A stretch of 64,000 nucleotides of DNA, taken from contig CP048469.1 in NCBI GenBank assembly GCA_025559845.1, forward strand, positions 1,054,001 to 1,118,000. Direction: 5' to 3'. How positions within the stretch are numbered: position 1 is the stretch's first letter; the number at the start of each line of letters is the position of its first letter. Under the pieces are notes generated by a model. That model made no database searches. It saw only the letters and a list, made by a program, of their open reading frames with translations, and was not told the DNA's origin. This document shows, piece after piece, positions 8,716 to 18,143 of this stretch. This DNA comes from Agrobacterium tumefaciens (GTDB taxonomy: Bacteria > Pseudomonadota > Alphaproteobacteria > Rhizobiales > Rhizobiaceae). The translations under genes and the position numbers were made by a program.

Positions 8716-8748
8716 AAAACGCCCGCAATGTTCGTTGCGGGCGTTTTT
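8716..8748. terminator. bidirectional intrinsic terminator between the ABM gene and rne
   Basis: AAAACGCCCGCAA (8716-8728), a 6-base loop, TTGCGGGCGTTTT (8735-8747) and one more T. A-tract and U-tract on both sides of a GC stem, so it can end both convergent transcripts. Confidence 0.9.
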
Positions 8749-8768
8749 CAGTGTCTATTCGCGTGGTC

Positions 8769-11666
8769 TCAGAAGAAGCCGCGACGCTGCCACCAGCCGC
8801 CCTTGCGCGGCTTCGGCTCATCGCCGTCATTGCCGGACGAGGTCACGACTGGCTCGGACGTGGAGACGTTCTCACCACGGTTGGCACGGGCAGTCTTGCC
8901 TTCGGCTTCGGCTTCCGTTTCCGGTGCAACCGTTTCAGCGCCAAGGTCTGCCGAGGCTTCGCCGGCTTCCTCGATTGCCACTTCGGCAACGGTCTGCTCG
9001 ACGATCACAGGCTCGACCGTTTCGACCTCAACAGCCTTCGGTTCGTCCTCGACCTTCGCCTTGGCCTTACGGGTACGGCGTGGCTTCTTCGGCGCTTCTT
9101 CGGCTACCGGTTCTGCAACGGCTTCGACAACCTCGACAACCTCGACAGCTGCGACGTCTTCGGCAGCGGCAACTGGCGCTTCCGCCTCGTCGCTTTCTGC
9201 TTCGCCGTCAGCCTGCTGTTCGCCATCGGCATCAAGAGCTTCGTCTTCCGCACGGTTGCGACGACCGCCACGCTTGCCGCGACGACGACGCTTGCGCTTG
9301 CCGTCTTCATCGGAAGCAACGGCGTCGCCTTCTGCAGCGGCATCCTCATCGGCATCCACGCCATTGTCTTCGTCGGCATCGGACTCATCGCCAGCACCGT
9401 CTTCGGAGCCTTCGGCTTGATTGTCACCGCCCTGGCCATTCTGGCCGCCCTTGCCGCGACGACGACGACGACGCTTGCGCTTGCGCTTGCCATCTTCGCC
9501 ATTTTCGCCCTGCGGCTGGCGGGCTTCGGTGCCCTGAGCCTTGACGATTTCTTCTTCGTCCTCGTCCTCTTCGATCTCGATGACGATATCGTCTTCTTCT
9601 TCGGCGAAGTCGGGCAGGGCCTGCAGAAGGCTTTCGATCTTCACCGGATTTTCGACGGCTTCGCCACGGTCGATTGCGAAGTGCTGTGCACCAACGCTGG
9701 CATCGGCTGCGATGATGATCGAGACGCCGAAGCGGCCTTCATAATCGACAATCGTGCCACGCTTGTGGTTGAGCAGGTAGAGCGCTGTCTCAGGCGTGGT
9801 GCGAACGGTGATGTTGTGCGTCGTGTTGCGCAGCAGATATTCCTCGACGCCACGCAGTACGTGCAGCGCGATGGACGATTCCGAGCGAACGTGGCCCGTG
9901 CCGCCGCAATGCGAGCAGACCTGGGTGGTCGATTCCAGAACCGATGCGCGAATACGCTGGCGCGACATTTCCAGAAGGCCGAAATGCGAGATGCGGCCGA
10001 CCTGGATGCGGGCGCGGTCGTTCTTCAGGCAATCCTTGAGCTTCTTTTCGACAGAGCGGTTGTTGCGCTTTTCTTCCATGTCGATGAAGTCGATGACGAC
10101 AAGACCGGCAAGGTCGCGCAGGCGAAGCTGGCGGGCAACTTCTTCAGCGGCTTCAAGGTTGGTCGTCAGCGCGGTTTCTTCGATCGAATGTTCGCGGGTC
10201 GAACGGCCGGAGTTCACGTCGATCGAAACCAGAGCTTCCGTCTGGTTGATGATGAGATAACCGCCCGACTTCAGCGTGACCTGCGGCTGCAGCATGCGGT
10301 CGAGCTGGGCTTCGATGCCCGAGCGCGAGAAGATCGGGTGAATGTCGCGGTAAGGCTGAACCACCTTGGCGTGGCTCGGCATCAGCATCTTCATGAAGTC
10401 TTTCGCTTCACGATAGCCGTCTTCACCCGAAACGATGATCTCGCCGATATCCTTGTTGTAGAGATCGCGGATCGAGCGCTTGATGAGCGAACCTTCCTCG
10501 TAAACGAGGCAGGGGGCCGTGGAGTTCAGCGTCAGCGTGCGGACGTTTTCCCACAGGCGCATCAGATACTCGAAGTCGCGCTTGATCTCGACGCGGGTAC
10601 GGTTGGCACCAGCGGTACGCAGGATCACGCCCATGCCCTGCGGCACCTCGAGATCGCGTGCGATTTCCTTCAGGCGCTTGCGGTCGGCCGGCTGGGTGAT
10701 CTTGCGGGAAATACCGCCGCCCCGTGCCGTGTTCGGCATCAGAACCGAATAACGTCCTGCCAGCGACAGATAAGTGGTCAGTGCCGCGCCCTTGTTGCCG
10801 CGTTCTTCCTTGGCAACCTGCACCAGAAGGATCTGGCGACGCTTGATGACTTCCTGAATGCGGTACTGCTTGCGCGGCTTGCGCGAAACGCGATCCGGAA
10901 CTTCTTCCATAGCGTCTTCGGCGCCAACGGATTCGATCACTTCCTTTTCGTGGTGATCGTCGTCGTCATCGTCGTCGTCGTTGTTATCGCGACGAAGACC
11001 TTCGACTTCTTCGGAAATCGTGTCGGCATCCACCATGGCGGCCATTTCGCCACCGGTGCTGCCATCATCCTCGGAAGAGCCCTCTACGGCTTCAGCCGCT
11101 GCTTCGTCTTCCGCAACCTTCTTCTTGGCGCGGGGACGACGGGTGCGCTTCTTCGGCTTTTCTTCTTCGACAACGGCGTCTTCTGCGACCGCTACAACAG
11201 CGACGGCTTCCGCTTCCGTTTCGGTGACTTCGGCAACCGGTTCTTCGCTTGAAACGGCAACCGCTGTTTCTTCGCTCGCCACAATGCCGACATCCGGCTG
11301 GTCTACCTGCGACAGATCGATGGCAGGTGCGCCCGGTTCCGGTGCGTCAGCCGATTCGAAATCGTCGCTGCGGCGATGATCCTCGGCTTCGGCCTTCAGC
11401 AGTGCCTGACGGTCGGCAAGCGGGATCTGGTAATAGTCAGGGTGAATTTCCGCAAAAGCGAGAAAGCCATGACGGTTCCCGCCGTAGTCGACGAAGGCCG
11501 CCTGAAGCGAAGGTTCAACGCGGGTTACCTTGGCAAGGTAAATGTTGCCGCGAATCTGCTTCTTGTGTTCCGATTCGAAATCGAATTCCTCAATCCGGTT
11601 TCCACGGACGACTACAACGCGCGTCTCCTCTTCATGGGAGGCGTCGATAAGCATTTTGTCTGCCAT
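8769..11666 (-). CDS. rne: ribonuclease E
   Basis: 965-residue RNase E, the main endonuclease of mRNA decay and rRNA/tRNA processing. The S1 domain starts at RGNIYLAKVTRVEPSLQAAF but is interrupted at about residues 90-270 by a low-complexity acidic/basic insertion with eight consecutive Asp, and resumes at RRQILLVQVAKEERGNKG, as known for alphaproteobacterial RNase E. The catalytic DNase I-like part has SIDVNSGRSTREHS and VVIDFIDMEE with the two Mg-binding Asp. The Zn-link is QVCSHCGGTGH. The C-terminal 300 residues are disordered, rich in Glu/Ala and Arg clusters such as KRRRRGKRGGRRNR, suited to RNA binding and degradosome assembly. GAGGAG precedes the ATG. The leader probably carries control elements. 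Confidence 0.96.
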   Translation of the reverse strand: MADKMLIDASHEEETRVVVVRGNRIEEFDFESEHKKQIRGNIYLAKVTRVEPSLQAAFVDYGGNRHGFLAFAEIHPDYYQIPLADRQALLKAEAEDHRRSDDFESADAPEPGAPAIDLSQVDQPDVGIVASEETAVAVSSEEPVAEVTETEAEAVAVVAVAEDAVVEEEKPKKRTRRPRAKKKVAEDEAAAEAVEGSSEDDGSTGGEMAAMVDADTISEEVEGLRRDNNDDDDDDDDHHEKEVIESVGAEDAMEEVPDRVSRKPRKQYRIQEVIKRRQILLVQVAKEERGNKGAALTTYLSLAGRYSVLMPNTARGGGISRKITQPADRKRLKEIARDLEVPQGMGVILRTAGANRTRVEIKRDFEYLMRLWENVRTLTLNSTAPCLVYEEGSLIKRSIRDLYNKDIGEIIVSGEDGYREAKDFMKMLMPSHAKVVQPYRDIHPIFSRSGIEAQLDRMLQPQVTLKSGGYLIINQTEALVSIDVNSGRSTREHSIEETALTTNLEAAEEVARQLRLRDLAGLVVIDFIDMEEKRNNRSVEKKLKDCLKNDRARIQVGRISHFGLLEMSRQRIRASVLESTTQVCSHCGGTGHVRSESSIALHVLRGVEEYLLRNTTHNITVRTTPETALYLLNHKRGTIVDYEGRFGVSIIIAADASVGAQHFAIDRGEAVENPVKIESLLQALPDFAEEEDDIVIEIEEDEDEEEIVKAQGTEARQPQGENGEDGKRKRKRRRRRRGKGGQNGQGGDNQAEGSEDGAGDESDADEDNGVDADEDAAAEGDAVASDEDGKRKRRRRGKRGGRRNRAEDEALDADGEQQADGEAESDEAEAPVAAAEDVAAVEVVEVVEAVAEPVAEEAPKKPRRTRKAKAKVEDEPKAVEVETVEPVIVEQTVAEVAIEEAGEASADLGAETVAPETEAEAEGKTARANRGENVSTSEPVVTSSGNDGDEPKPRKGGWWQRRGFF

Positions 11667-12312
11667 GTAAGCTGTGCTCCTCGGCGCAGCCTTGTATTAT
11701 ACGAGAACAGGCCCGCCGGGAGGACGGGCCTTTCATATGAGTGCAAGGATGTGCCGGAAATGAAGTCTCCAGCCTGACCTCCGTAAACTGGCAGCATCCG
11801 GACCGACGGCGAGGCGCTGGGCCTGCTCCTGGTATCCGGTTCATATGAAAACTGCTGCGACATCTTGGGCCAGGCGGAACGACAATAATATATAGACCCC
11901 TTGGGGTCCGATGAATTTGCTCTCCTCAGAGCGGCGGTGGCAACGCCACCGGGTACGTTTCCGGACAGTTCCGGAATTGATCCAGTTTCAGGATAAATGT
12001 AACAACGGCAGATGATTACCCGCTTTTGCGGCGCCAGCTTCTAAGTCGATTGGCAGCCGGCGGGCGTCTATCCCGTCAACACTTTTAACCCTCTCCCGTG
12101 TTGTATGTTTTCTCTGTCATAATAGCAATAGGCTGGCTAAATATGCCATATTGTTGGTGGAATTGGCGGGTTAAGAATTGGTTCATCAACGCCTGCGATT
12201 TTGGTGCCAAATGGCGCAAAGGCATATGCGTCGGGGCTGAAATAGCCACAAACCGGCGTCAACGCGGCGTTGTTCGTGCAAATGACTGAAATACGGATTT
12301 TTTTAGAAGACC
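11667..12312. promoter_or_regulatory. 646-base divergent region: rne leader and amiC promoter region
   Basis: No credible gene. The rne-proximal half holds several inverted repeats: GGCCCG/CGGGCC (11710-11730), a perfect 14-base palindrome GACCCCTTGGGGTC (11895-11908), CGGTGGC/GCCACCG with a 3-base loop (11935-11951), and a doubled TTCCGGA (11959-11976). A TATATATTA stretch beside the 14-base palindrome could be a -10 region for rne on the minus strand. The amiC-proximal half (12000-12300) is AT-richer with no clear motif. In E. coli rne is autoregulated through a long leader; a similar leader here is inferred. Confidence 0.5.
11710..11730 (-). promoter_or_regulatory. hairpin in the rne 5' leader with anti-SD loop
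   Basis: On the minus strand a 6-bp GC stem (GGCCCG/CGGGCC) presents the 9-base loop UCCUCCCGG. The loop segment UCCUC is complementary to the GAGGA of the rne Shine-Dalgarno about 35 bases downstream, which would allow a kissing or pseudoknot contact. Hypothetical. Confidence 0.35.
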
Positions 12313-13572
12313 ATGATTTTCTATCGAGGATCAGCCTTTTCGGGTGAGACAAGAGCGTTTGGCGCGCGAATCGCACGTCTGGCGTGCGTCGTCGCGTTGT
12401 CTTTCGTCGTATCGATTCCAGGGCTCCGCGCTGCATCGGCCAATGGACCGCTGGTCGCGCATCAGGCCCGCATCATCGGAGACGAGGCGCGCACGCGCAT
12501 TGTTCTCGATTTCGCCGAAGAGCCGGAGTTCGATATTCACTATCTCGACTCGCCGACGCGTATCGTCGTCGATTTCCCCGCCGTGAACTTTGCCTTCCCG
12601 GCATCCGATCTTGCGGCGACGGGGCTGTTTTCGGATATCCGCTTCGGCAGTATGGGCGAGGGCAACGCCCGTATCGTCCTGACGGCAAAGAAACCGGTCA
12701 AGGTGGCCGTGGCCGAGGCAAAACCCGGCGAAGATGGAAACTCCTATCGTTTCGTTCTGGATACGGAGATCACCACCAAGGCGAAATTCGCCGAACTGCT
12801 GAAGACGCAGCAATGGCAGACACCAGCGCCGGTTTCCACGGCCTCCATTACCCCTGATGACAAGACATCGCGCACCAATGACTTCGTGATTGCCGTCGAT
12901 GCCGGTCATGGTGGTATCGATGCCGGCGCATCCGGCAGCACAACCGGAACGGAAGAAAAGATCATCACGCTGGCTTTCGCCCGCGAGCTGGCAGAGCGCC
13001 TTAACCGCGAACCCGGTGTGAAGGCGTTCCTCACCCGCGATTCCGATACGTTTCTGGCGCTTTCCGAACGCGTGACGCTGGCCCGGCAGAACAATGCCAA
13101 TCTCTTCATTTCGGTTCATGCCGACACGTTGAAGCAGAAGGGTATTCGCGGCGCCACCGTCTATACCTTGTCCGACCGCGCCTCCGACCGCATGGCGCAG
13201 GAACTGGCGGAACGCGAAAACAAGTCCGATCAGATCGCCGGCGTGGCCGCCTCGAGCGAGCCGCCCGAGGTTGCGGATATCCTTCTCGATTTCACCCGTC
13301 GCGAAACCCAGGCGTTTTCGGTGACGCTGGCGGAAAATATCGTTTCGTCCTTCGAGGGGCAGGTGGGTCTCATCAACAACCCGCATCGTTACGCCGGTTT
13401 CATGGTTCTGCGTGCCCATGACGTGCCGTCTGTTCTGCTGGAACTCGGATTTCTGTCCAATCCCGAGGACGAGAAGCTGCTGCTCGACACCGAATGGCGC
13501 AAGAAGGTTGCCGATACGCTGGCAAAAGCCGTCGGTCGTTATCGTGAAAAGGCGATGGCAAACGGCGGCTGA
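12313..13572 (+). CDS. amiC: N-acetylmuramoyl-L-alanine amidase with AMIN domain
   Basis: 419 residues: a signal peptide or anchor (ARLACVVALSFVVSIPGLRAASA), an AMIN domain at about 45-150 for septal peptidoglycan or outer-membrane targeting, then an Amidase_3 zinc domain. Zinc and catalytic residues are visible in VDAGHGGIDAG, the Glu of GTEEKII, SVHAD, and LLELGFLSN. It cleaves the amide between MurNAc and the stem peptide in the periplasm, mainly during daughter-cell separation. ATG 12313 is preceded only by a weak AGAAGA; no better in-frame start retains the signal peptide. Divergent from rne; PBP1A follows after 303 bases, a common pairing in Rhizobiales. Confidence 0.93.
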   Translation: MIFYRGSAFSGETRAFGARIARLACVVALSFVVSIPGLRAASANGPLVAHQARIIGDEARTRIVLDFAEEPEFDIHYLDSPTRIVVDFPAVNFAFPASDLAATGLFSDIRFGSMGEGNARIVLTAKKPVKVAVAEAKPGEDGNSYRFVLDTEITTKAKFAELLKTQQWQTPAPVSTASITPDDKTSRTNDFVIAVDAGHGGIDAGASGSTTGTEEKIITLAFARELAERLNREPGVKAFLTRDSDTFLALSERVTLARQNNANLFISVHADTLKQKGIRGATVYTLSDRASDRMAQELAERENKSDQIAGVAASSEPPEVADILLDFTRRETQAFSVTLAENIVSSFEGQVGLINNPHRYAGFMVLRAHDVPSVLLELGFLSNPEDEKLLLDTEWRKKVADTLAKAVGRYREKAMANGG

Positions 13573-13875
13573 CGAAATTTTGCGAGTGCCTGCAATCCGT
13601 TGTATCATCGCCATAGTGCAACAAAACCATGGGTTCTACACAGGGTAAAACAGCCGGGAGCCCTATTTTACTCACAATCGACGCGTTACTCGGAGGTCGG
13701 ATTCGGCGATGGTCGGGACGCGGCCTTTGTCGATCGTGTGGTAACATATCGGCGAATGCAGCGCATTCGGCTTGTCATTGAAGGTATGGTGTGCAAAACG
13801 GCACCCGATATGCAAGGATACGTCCCGATATCGATGGGCGTTGATGGTTACGATTCGAATTATCGGTAGCTTGGT
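13573..13875. other. intergenic region before mrcA
   Basis: 303 bases with no supported gene; a 90-codon frame here has no recognisable features. It holds one short hairpin, GAATGC-agc-GCATTC (13753-13767), and presumably the mrcA promoter, which I could not locate with confidence. Confidence 0.5.
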
Positions 13876-16335
13876 ATGATCAGACTTATTGGATATTTCT
13901 TCGGCTTGGCCTGCGTGCTGTTTCTGTGCGCCGCCGCCGCCGGTGCAATTTATTTGCGCGGCGTGTCGCAAGACCTGCCGGACTATGCCGTACTGAGCAC
14001 CTACGAGCCGCCGGTAACGACCCGCGTGCACGCCGGTAACGGTGCGCTGATGGCGGAATATGCGCATGAAAAGCGTCTCTTCCTGCCGATCCAGGCGATC
14101 CCGGACCGTGTGAAGGCGGCGTTCCTCTCCGCCGAAGACAAGAATTTCTACAACCATCCCGGTATTGACGTCTGGGGTCTTGGACGCGCGATCCTCGTCA
14201 ACGTCCAGAACCTCGGTTCCGGCCGTCGCCCGGTCGGCGCATCGACGATCACCCAGCAGGTCGCCAAGAACTTCCTTCTCACCAACGACCAGACCTTCGA
14301 CCGCAAGATCAAGGAAGCGATCCTGTCCTTCCGCATCGAGCAGACCTACTCGAAGGACAAGATTCTCGAACTTTATCTCAACGAGATTTTCTTCGGTCTG
14401 AATTCCTACGGTATCGCTGGTGCGGCACTGACCTATTTCAACAAGTCGGTCACCGAACTGACGATTGCCGAAACGGCCTATCTTGCCTCTCTGCCGAAGG
14501 GTCCTGCCAACTATCATCCCTTCCGTCGTGAAAAGGCTGCCCTTGAGCGCCGCGACTGGGTGATCGACCGCATGGCCGAAAACGGCTACATCACCGTTGC
14601 CGACGCCACCGATGCCAAGAAACAGCCGCTCGGCGTCAACGTGCGTCGGGGTGGCGCCCATATCTTCGCCTCCGACTATTTCGCCGAGGAAGTCCGTCGT
14701 CAGATCGTTGAAAAATACGGCGAAAAGGCTCTTCTCGAAGGCGGCCTTTCGGTTCGTACCTCTTTCGATCCGCAGGTTCAGCTTGAAGCCCGCAAGGCGC
14801 TTCAGGATGGCCTCGTTGAATATGACGAGCGTCGTGGTTATCGCGGCCCGATCGAGCAGATCGATACGACCGGTGACTGGACGGCGGCTCTCGCCAAGAT
14901 CAAGGGCCTGCGCGACGTTCCCGAGTGGAAGGTCGGTGTGGTTCTGGCGGTTGCCGCAGACGGTCTGACCATTGGCGTTCAGGCCGATCCTGATGCCGAG
15001 GACGAAAGCGGCGACAAACGGACACGCGGCCATATCGCCCCTGAAAACATGCGCTGGGCTTATCGCGACGCCAATGGCAAGCGCTCGACGGCAAAATCGC
15101 CGGTCGGCGTTCTCGCACCCGGCGACGTCATCTATGCCCAGCCGCTGAATGCCACGGGCAGCGAATACCGTCTGCGCCAGCCGCCGAAAGTGCAGGGTGG
15201 CATGGTGGTGATGGACCCGCATACCGGCCGTGTTCTGGCCATGGTCGGCGGCTTCTCCTACGGCCAGTCGGAGTTCAACCGTTCGACGCAGGCCATGCGC
15301 CAGCCGGGTTCCTCCTTCAAGCCGTTCATCTACGCGGCGGCGCTGGACAATGGCTACACGCCTGCATCCGTTATTCTCGATGCGCCGATCGAAGTCGTCT
15401 CAGGCGGTCAGGTCTGGAAGCCGCAGAACTACGGCGGCGGTTCGGCTGGTCCTTCGACGCTGCGCCTCGGCATTGAAAAGTCGCGTAACCTCATGACCGT
15501 GCGTCTGGCACAGGACATGGGCATGAACGTCGTCGCCGAATATGCCGAACGTTTCGGCATCTACGACAAGATGCCGCCGCTTCTGGCCATGTCGCTGGGT
15601 TCGGGTGAAACCACAGTCATGCGCATGGTGTCGGCCTATTCGGTCATCGCCAATGGCGGCAAGCAGATCAAGCCGACTTTGATCGACCGCATTCAGGACC
15701 GTTACGGCAAGACGATCTTCCGTCATGAAGAGCGCGCTTGTGAAGGCTGCAATGCGACGAGCTGGCAGAACCAGGACGAGCCCGTCATCGTTGACAACCG
15801 CGAGCAGGTTCTCGACCCGATGACCGCTTACCAGACGACGTCGATGCTGGAAGGCGTTGTTCGTCGCGGTACGGCTGCTGGCAAGATCCCGGTGAATGAC
15901 CGCCCCGTAGCAGGCAAGACCGGCACGACCAACGATGAAAAGGACGCCTGGTTCGTCGGTTACACGCCGAACATGGTCGCGGGCCTTTATATCGGTTTCG
16001 ATTCTCCGGCCCCGCTCGGTCGCGGTGGCACCGGTGGTTCCTTGTCGGCGCCGATCTTCGGTGAGTTCGTCGCTGATTTTGCCAAGCACACGGAGCCGAG
16101 CCAGTTCATCGTGCCGGAGGGCATGAAGTTCATCGCCGTCAACCGCAAGACCGGTATGGCAGCCATGGAAGGTGAACCTGACACGATCATGGAAGCCTTC
16201 AAGCCCGGCACGGGTCCCGCCGACAGCTTCTCGGTCATTGGCGGCATGGACGGCTATATGTCTCAGGAAGATATTCTGAAGACCTCGCCACAGGCCCAGC
16301 AGGCCATCACCGGCGGTGGCGGCGGCCTTTATTGA
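13876..16335 (+). CDS. mrcA: penicillin-binding protein 1A, bifunctional class A PBP
   Basis: 819 residues. One N-terminal membrane anchor (residues about 5-27), a GT51 transglycosylase domain with SAEDKNFYNHPGID (catalytic Glu) and GASTITQQVAKNFLL, an OB-like insert around 310-420, and a transpeptidase domain with SSFK (catalytic Ser, in QPGSSFKPFIYA), SRN and KTGTTNDEKDAWFVGY. It polymerises and crosslinks peptidoglycan in the periplasm; in Agrobacterium PBP1a is the principal synthase for polar growth, which fits the GPR homologue 5 kb away. The Shine-Dalgarno is poor. Confidence 0.97.
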   Translation: MIRLIGYFFGLACVLFLCAAAAGAIYLRGVSQDLPDYAVLSTYEPPVTTRVHAGNGALMAEYAHEKRLFLPIQAIPDRVKAAFLSAEDKNFYNHPGIDVWGLGRAILVNVQNLGSGRRPVGASTITQQVAKNFLLTNDQTFDRKIKEAILSFRIEQTYSKDKILELYLNEIFFGLNSYGIAGAALTYFNKSVTELTIAETAYLASLPKGPANYHPFRREKAALERRDWVIDRMAENGYITVADATDAKKQPLGVNVRRGGAHIFASDYFAEEVRRQIVEKYGEKALLEGGLSVRTSFDPQVQLEARKALQDGLVEYDERRGYRGPIEQIDTTGDWTAALAKIKGLRDVPEWKVGVVLAVAADGLTIGVQADPDAEDESGDKRTRGHIAPENMRWAYRDANGKRSTAKSPVGVLAPGDVIYAQPLNATGSEYRLRQPPKVQGGMVVMDPHTGRVLAMVGGFSYGQSEFNRSTQAMRQPGSSFKPFIYAAALDNGYTPASVILDAPIEVVSGGQVWKPQNYGGGSAGPSTLRLGIEKSRNLMTVRLAQDMGMNVVAEYAERFGIYDKMPPLLAMSLGSGETTVMRMVSAYSVIANGGKQIKPTLIDRIQDRYGKTIFRHEERACEGCNATSWQNQDEPVIVDNREQVLDPMTAYQTTSMLEGVVRRGTAAGKIPVNDRPVAGKTGTTNDEKDAWFVGYTPNMVAGLYIGFDSPAPLGRGGTGGSLSAPIFGEFVADFAKHTEPSQFIVPEGMKFIAVNRKTGMAAMEGEPDTIMEAFKPGTGPADSFSVIGGMDGYMSQEDILKTSPQAQQAITGGGGGLY

Positions 16336-16357
16336 TCCGTCATCTAGGAGTTCGTAA

Positions 16358-16396
16358 GGGGCGCGGTCTTTACATCCGCGCCCCTCGCATTTATTT
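16358..16396 (+). terminator. hairpin terminator after mrcA
   Basis: GGGGCGCGG (16358-16366), 9-base loop, CCGCGCCCC (16376-16384), then the T-rich TCGCATTTATTT. Strong stem, broken U tract. Confidence 0.7.
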
Positions 16397-16433
16397 GAGC
16401 AGCCAGTTTCAAACAAGGTGAAGAACCAGCGAA

Positions 16434-17565
16434 ATGCGCAATGAAATTGTGAACGTAGTCGACGAAATCAAGCAGGCCATAAGCCTGCTGAGGAGGCATC
16501 TTTGACTGGGACCAGGCGATAAGACGACTGGACTGGTTGAATAACAAGGCAGAGGACCCGACCCTCTGGAACGATGCCGCAGAAGCCCAGAAGCTGATGC
16601 GCGAGCGCCAGCAGCTTGATGACAGCATCAGCGGCGTGAAGGCGCTTGAGCGTCAGTTGAGCGACAACATCGAGCTGATCGAACTCGGCGAGATGGAAGG
16701 CGACGACGAAATCGTCAAGGACGCCGAAGACGCACTGAAGGCACTGAAGAACGAGGCCAACCGCCGTCAGGTGGAAGCCATGCTCTCGGGCGAAGCCGAC
16801 GGTAACGATACCTATCTCGAAGTGCACTCCGGCGCCGGCGGTACCGAAAGCCAGGACTGGGCCAATATCCTGCTGCGCATGTATACGCGCTGGGCGGAAC
16901 GCGAAGGCTTCAAGGTTGAGGTTCTGGAAGTTCATGACGGCGAAGAAGCGGGCATCAAGTCTGCGACGATCCTGGTCAAGGGTCACAATGCCTTCGGCTG
17001 GCTGAAGACCGAATCGGGCGTACATCGTCTCGTCCGCATTTCGCCTTACGACAGCAACGCCCGTCGTCATACGTCGTTCTCGTCCATCTGGGTCTATCCG
17101 GTGGTCGATGATTCGATCCAGATCGACATCAATGAAAGCGATTGCCGCATCGATACCTACCGGTCCTCGGGTGCGGGTGGTCAGCACGTTAACACCACCG
17201 ACTCGGCTGTTCGTATCACGCACATTCCGACCGGTATCGCGGTTGCCTGCCAGCAGGAACGCTCCCAGCACAAGAACCGCGCCAAGGCGTGGGAAATGCT
17301 GCGCTCGCGTCTCTATGAGGTCGAGCTTCAGAAGCGCGAAGATGCCGCCAATGCGCAGGCTGCATCCAAGACGGATATCGGCTGGGGTCACCAGATCCGC
17401 TCCTACGTTCTGCAGCCTTACCAGTTGGTCAAGGACCTGCGTACCGGTGTGGAAAGCACGGCACCTGGCAACGTTCTGGACGGCGATCTGAACGAGTTCA
17501 TGGAAGCGGCTCTTGCCCATCGCATCAGCGGTGGCGCGGGCGTGGATGTCGCCGACATCGATTGA
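16434..17565 (+). CDS. prfB: peptide chain release factor 2 (programmed +1 frameshift)
   Basis: RF2 ends translation at UGA and UAA. The reading frame starts with ATG at 16434, runs 23 codons to CTT (16500-16502), meets in-frame TGA (16503-16505) and continues in the +1 frame from GAC (16504-16506), giving 376 residues: join(16434..16502,16504..17565). The N-terminal segment ending [19 protein letters not shown] matches RF2. Domain landmarks are [16 protein letters not shown], the stop-codon recognition loop with SPY in place of the E. coli SPF, and SGAGGQHVN with the catalytic GGQ. Frameshifting is autoregulatory: low RF2 makes the UGA slow and raises shifting. Note that a conventional call would start at 16537 and lose the N terminus. 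Confidence 0.97.
16491..16506 (+). promoter_or_regulatory. RF2 autoregulatory +1 frameshift site
   Basis: AGGAGG (16491-16496), spacer CAT, slippery CTT (16500-16502) and TGA-C (16503-16506). The internal Shine-Dalgarno sits 3 bases from the CTT, the spacing known to stimulate +1 slippage in prfB. The E. coli equivalent is AGGGGG-TAT-CTT-TGA-C. Confidence 0.96.
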
Positions 17566-17597
17566 TGAAGGCTGGCAGACCAGTGTTGTAGAATTCG

Positions 17598-17627
17598 CCC
17601 TTCGCAGAAAACTGCGGGGGGCTTTTT
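17598..17627 (+). terminator. intrinsic terminator after prfB
   Basis: CCCTTCGCAG (17598-17607), AAAA loop, CTGCGGGGGG (17612-17621) with two G-U pairs, then CTTTTTG. Confidence 0.8.
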
Positions 17628-17641
17628 GTTTGGAGGAATGC

Positions 17642-18112
17642 GTGAGACAGGCTCTATACATCGTCGATGTTCAGCCAAGCTTCAATCCACCGGCCGCGCT
17701 GGTCACGGAGATTGCCCGACTGGCGAAGACCATGCCGAGTGCGGCGAGCGTCGAACGCCATGATGAGGCCATCACGCCCTTCGAACGGCAACTGGGCTGG
17801 AAACCGGGCAGGGATGATGAAAGCCTGGTGCCAGCAGACCGGGTGTTCATCAAATACGGCTATGCGCCGCCGAAAGAGGCGATCGATTATCTTCGCTCGC
17901 TGAACGTGGAGCGCGTGCTCGTGTGCGGTATTCAGGCCGATACCTGCGTGCTCGCCGCCGGTTTTGCACTGTTCGATGCCGGTCTCACCCCGACCCTGCT
18001 GCCGTGGCTGACGGTTGGTTCCAGCCTGGACCGGAGCGGTGGGCTCGGCGAAAAGCTCTGGAAACATCATTTCGGCGCGGTGTTGTCAGGACCGAACGAA
18101 CTGGGCCTGTAG
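17642..18112 (+). CDS. isochorismatase-like cysteine hydrolase
   Basis: 156 residues of the isochorismatase/nicotinamidase superfamily. Triad elements: the first Asp in ALYIVDVQPSFNP, a Lys in VFIKYGYAPP, and the nucleophile Cys in VCGIQADTCVLAAGF; the cis-peptide region is the VCGIQ turn. The protein is shorter than most members (about 180-220 residues), mainly between the first Asp and the Lys. GTG at 17642 is the start because GGAGGA (17632-17637) lies 4 bases upstream; the ATG at 17638 is out of frame. Substrate unknown; transcribed independently after the prfB terminator. Confidence 0.85.
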   Translation: MRQALYIVDVQPSFNPPAALVTEIARLAKTMPSAASVERHDEAITPFERQLGWKPGRDDESLVPADRVFIKYGYAPPKEAIDYLRSLNVERVLVCGIQADTCVLAAGFALFDAGLTPTLLPWLTVGSSLDRSGGLGEKLWKHHFGAVLSGPNELGL

Positions 18113-18143
18113 AGCGAAGCGGATTACATCCGGTCTTCCGGTC

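Noticed and set aside
8751..11252. 833-codon plus-strand frame over rne
   Set aside because: Antisense of RNase E; its low-complexity composition mirrors the disordered parts of RNase E.
13672..15222. 516-codon minus-strand frame over mrcA
   Set aside because: Antisense of the PBP1A transglycosylase region; no features of its own.
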